Assembly: GCA_030247855.1 (NCBI GenBank)
Contig: JAPDRN010000044.1
Span: 1-64,000 of the forward strand
Direction of reading: 5' to 3'
Source: Knufia peltigerae
Taxonomy: Eukaryota > Ascomycota > Eurotiomycetes > Chaetothyriales > Trichomeriaceae
Length of the DNA: 64,000 bases
Notes under the pieces: model-generated
Told to the model about the DNA's origin: nothing
Seen by the model: only the letters and a program-made list of their open reading frames with translations
Databases searched by the model: none
Part shown: positions 59,434 to 64,000 of the stretch, in pieces
Layout: the number at the start of each line of letters is the position of its first letter
Numbering within the stretch: the stretch's first letter is position 1
Position numbers and translations under genes: made by a program

Positions 59434-59795
59434 ATGGCAAATACAACGAATGATTCGTCTGCTACAACGGGCAAACCTTCGAACGACCATTCGAGCCAGA
59501 ATCGCAAATCTTCTGTCCTTATTGTTGGTGGCGGTGAGGATGTTTGATCGCGATCAAACTGACCAAAGTGGGAATCTCCGTTCAAATCATTGAGATCTTG
59601 GCCCGGACAAGCGATGCACCGCACCTCGTGCGGTGGGATACTATGAAGCAGTACAGCCCATATTGGGGCATCACCGCGCCGCTAGATAAGCCGATTGTCG
59701 AGCAACGCACGCTTTGAAGATACGCCATTGCTGTCCCTCCTGACGAGGTCCAAAGCCACGACGAGTTACTTTCTGAACAACACACGCAAGGTACG
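59434..59795 (+). pseudogene. N-terminal remnant of a FAD-dependent (phenol hydroxylase-like) monooxygenase
   Basis: ATG 59,434 opens a Ser/Thr/Asn-rich leader then SSVLIVGGG, the start of an FAD-binding fold. The frame breaks inside the GxGxxG motif. LIAIKLTKVGISVQIIE follows in another frame, then PRAVGYYEAVQPILGHH in a third, then AIAVPPDEVQSHDELL. The order is that of class A flavin monooxygenases of the phenol hydroxylase/PHBH-like group. At least two frameshifts and stops are present, and the rest of the gene is missing. It is a decayed fragment, not RIP-type decay. Confidence 0.75.
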
Positions 59796-60600
59796 TACGA
59801 GACGAGAGTCCCTGTTGCATGTCCATTAAATGCAGAGATCGAGGCTCGGGTAATCTACAAGATCCATTAACGTCTGGCACCTGCAATGAGGAAAGCAAAT
59901 GCTCTTCTCTGCCGAGATGAAGACGATGAATAGAGCATTTTCTATTGGAAATTGTAAGTGTATCGGCATTCATCTTGCCAAGGTTCAATTGTTATTGACG
60001 GCGTGTTCCCCGTACCAACGTTTCGACATCGCCCTTGACGCACGCACGACTTCGGATCTGATGCTGCAGAGGGATCAGGGGCTCATGACTCCAATCAACA
60101 AAAAGCTGTGGGTCAATTTGAGACCTATCAGTCCGTTATCTAATGGGTAAGAGTGACAGAAGCTTCTTTGTCCATGATAGTCAAGACACATAATTTACCA
60201 TTTTTACTCATCACTGTCGTCATAGCTTAGTCTACAACCTACGAATAGGCCGTCTCGCGACAAGAAGATAAATGTCACACCTCGAGAGTTATTACTAAAT
60301 TAACCGAAAAATTAGGCCGGGAAATAGCGTATTCGCTATGTTATGAAGTCTAGTCATTATTCGACACTTTGTCTTATTCTTGGCTTCTATCGAACTGAAA
60401 AGAGTGTAGACATTAGCTCACCTTGTAGTCTCGCTTTTACGCCACGACGATAGGATGGCCTTGTTATCTTTTTCCCGCCTTTACTACCACTCAAATATGG
60501 TCTTGGTGGCGTGAATACTTACTTTATATTGAATCATTCTATTTGGTGGCCAGCGGAGTAGTTACGCTTCCCTGACTATCAAGACGCCGGAATAGAGACA
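59796..60600. other. intergenic, no supported gene
   Basis: 805 bp. The first part may be further decayed monooxygenase sequence. The last part is the carboxylesterase promoter. No feature is supported. Confidence 0.4.
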
Positions 60601-62214
60601 ATGTCGCAAATATCCCGTCGTGAAAGATCAGAAGTGGTGAAGACAACACATGGACCAGTGCAAGGGTTTGAGAGCTCCGGGATGAAAAGTTTCCTTGGAA
60701 TCCCTTACGCGGCTCCCCCAGTGGGTGACCTTCGATGGAGGCCACCTATCTCGCCGTCTCGATGGACAGAGACTCTCGAAGCCGTCGATTTTGGCAGCAT
60801 TTGTGCACAGGATACCTCATGTTTCCCTGGTTTTGGAGCCAAAAGTACGACAGAAGATTGCCTCTATCTCAATGTCTACGTCCCGAAGTCTCGACAAGAA
60901 GAAGGAAATGAAGCTCCCCACCCGGTCATGGTGTTGTTTCCCGGCGGAGGACTCTTCTGTGGTGGCAGTAATGACTATGATCCCAGGAATCTTGTCGAAC
61001 AAGGAGATATCATCTTTGTCTCGCTCAACTATCGACTCGGCATTTTTGGCTTCTTCTCGCATCCTGCCATCAACGCGGAAGACCACCCTGTGGGGAATTA
61101 TGGCATCATGGACCAACAGTTTGCGCTCAACTGGGTTCAACACAACATTGAGGCCTTTGGGGGGGATCCACGGAATGTTACCATCATGGGTGAATCTGCT
61201 GGAGGAATCAGCGTCATGGTTCATCTCGCTGCACCGCAGTCACGGGGCTTGTTCCACAGAGCGATTGTGCAAAGTGGTGGGTCGCCGCCCTCGGTGGTTT
61301 ATCCGTCGTTACCATCCCTCGAAACAAAGGGAGTTGCCTTAGCTTTAGCTGCAGGATGCAAGGAGCCAACAGCAATCAGCCTGAGGATGATGAGTACCGA
61401 GGCCATTTTGGCAGCCAATGCCGTCCCTCCAGGCTCCTTTGGCGTTGGCGAATACACCGTTGGGCTGATGGAAGACGGGGTTATTGTTCCGCAAGGCCTT
61501 CGAGAAAGATTCAACCATGGGCAGTTTAGTCGTGTCCCTCTGTTGATTGGGGTGAATCGAGACGAATTTAGCTGGTTTCAAGGGATGATGGAGCTTGCAA
61601 CCAACAATCCTGTATCTGCAGACATGTATCCCCACGCCCTGGCCATGACTCTGAGTGCAGCCGCCCAGCTTCGGATTTCCTCTGCCAAGATCTCTCCGGA
61701 GAAGATGCGGTCGATTCTCCAGCGATATCCTCTCAAGATCGATTCCAACCCCGCCAAAGTACTTTCCGCTGCCGTTGGCGACGCCAGCATCATTTCGACT
61801 TGTGGCCGGAGAACGACCAGAATCATCCGGCAATTCGTCTCACACGTCTATGCCTACGAATTTGATGTCCCCGACTCACCGGTGTCTTGGCCTGAGCCGT
61901 CATTTCCTTATGATTCCGGTCATGCACAAGATTTGCAGTTCCTCTTTCCTGGATTCTGTGGTGGCAGCGGGATCCCGCGTACCCTGAACGGAGCACAGCA
62001 GCAACTGGCCAAGCGGATGGTAGAGTATTGGACCACGTTTGCACGGAACGGAAGACCGACGATTACTGAGGGTTCGACGTCCACGAACCTTGTTTGGAAA
62101 GCATATGATACTGAAAAGGACAATATAATGTTGCTTTGTACCCCGGTCCCCAGGATGGTTGATGGGTGGGGGCAACGACATAACTCGGATTTTTGGGATT
62201 CTATGTATATATGA
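60601..62214 (+). CDS. type-B carboxylesterase / lipase
   Basis: An intronless 537-codon frame. The PF00135 fold is clear: FLGIPYAAPPVGDLRWRPP near the N-terminus, TEDCLYLNVYVPK at about 83-95, SLNYRLGIFGF at about 141-151, FGGDPRNVTIMGESAGG with the nucleophile Ser 199, the probable acid in NRDEFSWF, and the probable catalytic His in DSGHAQDLQFLF. The oxyanion-hole motif, usually HGGG, reads FPGGGLFCGG here. No signal peptide is visible, so it is probably intracellular, unlike many secreted fungal members. Substrate is unknown. It is followed by a cytochrome P450 gene in the same orientation, which hints at a small metabolic cluster continuing to the right. Confidence 0.92.
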   Translation: MSQISRRERSEVVKTTHGPVQGFESSGMKSFLGIPYAAPPVGDLRWRPPISPSRWTETLEAVDFGSICAQDTSCFPGFGAKSTTEDCLYLNVYVPKSRQEEGNEAPHPVMVLFPGGGLFCGGSNDYDPRNLVEQGDIIFVSLNYRLGIFGFFSHPAINAEDHPVGNYGIMDQQFALNWVQHNIEAFGGDPRNVTIMGESAGGISVMVHLAAPQSRGLFHRAIVQSGGSPPSVVYPSLPSLETKGVALALAAGCKEPTAISLRMMSTEAILAANAVPPGSFGVGEYTVGLMEDGVIVPQGLRERFNHGQFSRVPLLIGVNRDEFSWFQGMMELATNNPVSADMYPHALAMTLSAAAQLRISSAKISPEKMRSILQRYPLKIDSNPAKVLSAAVGDASIISTCGRRTTRIIRQFVSHVYAYEFDVPDSPVSWPEPSFPYDSGHAQDLQFLFPGFCGGSGIPRTLNGAQQQLAKRMVEYWTTFARNGRPTITEGSTSTNLVWKAYDTEKDNIMLLCTPVPRMVDGWGQRHNSDFWDSMYI

Positions 62215-63105
62215 ATATATGGGCTACTCAGAGACTATTAATTCTTTATGCCCATTTCATGTGGACTAGCAATCGAGGCTTCTCCTACACCGGAAGTGGT
62301 CGACAATTTGCCGATGCTGTGCTAGACACGACTCTTAGATTTTCTGGGTTAGTATCATGGCACTTGTCAACAGATCTCTATCGACTCAATCCAAAATGAC
62401 ATTCCGAGTCCATCAATATAAGGCGTAATATTTCCGCTTGGAACCGACGACAGGCCTCGTCTGTCGATTGTGAGAGACAAGAGTTTGTAAATTCCACATC
62501 CCTCGTCCCTGAACATCCTTGTAGAGCTGAATACTCTGACAGTTCAGGCCGGGTGAAACGGTACTTAGCTAAAGAAGAAACCCGCTCCCACAAAACGCCA
62601 ACCCAGCAGATTCAGAAGCACCGTGGACACCGAGAAGCTGGGAAAATCTCAAATGCTCCAGGCCTCCGCCATCACCTTCACATTCAGGGCTATTCCAGAG
62701 ATGAAGACATTTTTCCAAGCGGGGCCGAGAAATTGGTCCGAAGCATTGAATGTCTTGCTAAAGTGAACCTTGAGGAGATTCTAATTCAACGATGCCAAGG
62801 TCTGGCAGAATTGCACCTTTGCTGCGAACATGGGCCGAACGTCAGGAATGCCCCGCAATACTCCCAAATTGTCCATCGTTCGTCTCGTGGGACCATATAT
62901 CTGGCGGTCACGGCGAATGGCCCAAGGCCGGCCCTAGTATTCGAATTGTACACCAGATCACGGTCTTGTCACTATGTCCTTGGAAAATCTCAATCATATC
63001 TGATCGCCCTTTTTACATCCGGCTTGCTGCCACTGTAACAAGGCTCTCCTACTTTGGTGTTGAGACTCTTGGACATTCGTCAATAAAAGTGACAGTACGC
63101 TCAGC
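62215..63105. other. intergenic, no supported gene
   Basis: 891 bp with a 161-codon plus-strand frame (62,553-63,038) that lacks family resemblance and is Arg/His/Ser-rich; uncalled. The end is the P450 promoter. Confidence 0.4.
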
Positions 63106-64000
63106 ATGACTATCTCAATGGATCACAACCTGAGCCTGCTTCTTTATCTTGTCATCGCCCTGGTGGTTTTGGGTTTGGCTACTTCCATCCGTACGGGGTT
63201 CAAGCCTGGGCTCCGAAATCTCCCAGGACCATTCCTTGCTCGATTCTCGGGGCTGTACCGTCTATCCATGGTGTATGGAGGACAATCGCCGGTGGAATAC
63301 CGACGAATACACGAGAAATATGGCAGGATTGTTCGAGTTGGTCCCAGCCATGTCTCGATCTCTGATCCGGCGGTGATTCCCCAAATCTATGGCATCGGGA
63401 GCAATTATCTTAAGGTATGGCCTTGTCTTTAATCATAGAGGCCACTCTTTAAGCCTTGGAATAGACTGACTTCTACGTCGTCTTCGTTCCGTACTACAAA
63501 GATCAGCCCATGGACAGTCTGTTCTCGACGCGCGATCCGACCTACCACAAAAACCTTAAGCGGCCCGTGGCGCAACTATTTTCGATGACCAACATGAAAA
63601 CCTACGAGATCTACGCGGACGAGTGCACCAAGATCTTCATCGACAGGATGCGGGAGCTCGCGGGCTCCCCTATCGACTTTGGCGCCTGGTTGCAGTGGTA
63701 CGCATTTGACGTGATCGCGTCGATCACTTTTCAGCGCCGGTTCGGCTTTCTCGAGCAACGTCGGGATGTCGACCACATGATTGGGGACTTGGACTTTGCG
63801 TTTAATTATGCCAAAGTTATTGGCCAGTTCCCGGGGTTGCACAAGTATCTCGTGGGAAACAAGACTCTCCTGAATATCTTGGCGAGACTGAAGGTTGGGC
63901 CGCCGGACCCATTGAAGAGATTTCTTAAGGTATGGATATGCATTCTCATATTAGCTATGCGGCAAAAGCTCAATGTCAAGAAGACTCTCCCGCCGAACTC
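63106..64000 (+). CDS. cytochrome P450, 5' part only (runs off the window)
   Basis: Exon 1 is 63,106-63,414, the intron is 63,415-63,464 (GTATGG...AATAG) and exon 2 is 63,465-63,929. A GTATGG donor follows at 63,930; the next acceptor may be near 63,980 or outside. The N-terminus has one membrane anchor (LLLYLVIALVVLGLATSI), then LRNLPGPFLARFSGLYRL, the proline hinge. YGRIVRVGPSHVSISDP, then RDPTYHKNLKRPVAQLFSM (helix C region) and WLQWYAFDVIASITFQRRFGFL are typical of pisatin demethylase-like fungal P450s. The heme-binding Cys region lies beyond the window, so completeness cannot be judged. Confidence 0.88.

Overview
The window is the left end of a chromosome from a filamentous ascomycete (Pezizomycotina, probably a eurotiomycete such as Aspergillus or a relative). 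The evidence is a terminal CCCTAA array, protein genes broken by 42-79 nt GT-AG introns, Zn2Cys6 regulators, a proline-utilisation (prn-type) gene group, a XanA-like dioxygenase, and repeats decayed almost only by C:G-to-T:A transitions, the mark of repeat-induced point mutation (RIP). The species assignment is inference.

Region 1 (1-18,706) is telomere plus about 18.6 kb of AT-rich, gene-dead subtelomere. Minus-strand translation through its stop codons shows decayed telomere-linked RecQ helicase (TLH) genes of two types. TLH-A is present twice (78 to about 3,780, cut off by the telomere inside its helicase domain, and about 8,950-13,414, more complete). TLH-B is present as a long piece (about 3,779-7,138) and as an N-terminal piece (17,191-18,706). 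A 1,440-bp tandem duplication (14,311-17,190) lies between them. A further short TLH-A end piece lies in reverse orientation at 25,320-25,618.

Region 2 (18,707-26,473) is a sparse transition zone: one small intact gene, a broken fumarylacetoacetate-hydrolase-family gene, and a membrane-protein gene with an apparent frameshift near its start.

Region 3 (26,474-42,416) is an enlarged proline/hydroxyproline catabolic cluster: a membrane protein of unknown function, proline dehydrogenase, P5C dehydrogenase, a sarcosine/D-amino-acid-oxidase-like flavoenzyme, a PrnA-like regulator (nine exons reconstructed), a proline racemase/hydroxyproline dehydratase-family enzyme with a Ser/Cys active-site pair, an AAAP amino-acid transporter, and an ornithine-cyclodeaminase/mu-crystallin protein (PrnX-like). 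The additions over the classical prn cluster could feed D-proline or 3-hydroxyproline through pyrroline-2-carboxylate into L-proline, then glutamate.

Region 4 (43,659-54,675) holds a flavin monooxygenase, an alpha/beta hydrolase, a second Zn2Cys6 regulator, a mitochondrial D-lactate dehydrogenase and an MFS anion/allantoate-type permease. Region 5 (55,985-64,000) holds an M24-fold metallopeptidase, a XanA-like Fe(II)/2-oxoglutarate dioxygenase, a decayed flavin monooxygenase fragment, a type-B carboxylesterase and the start of a cytochrome P450 running off the window. No tRNA, rRNA or CRISPR array was found. Exon boundaries were set by hand from splice consensus, reading phase and family similarity.
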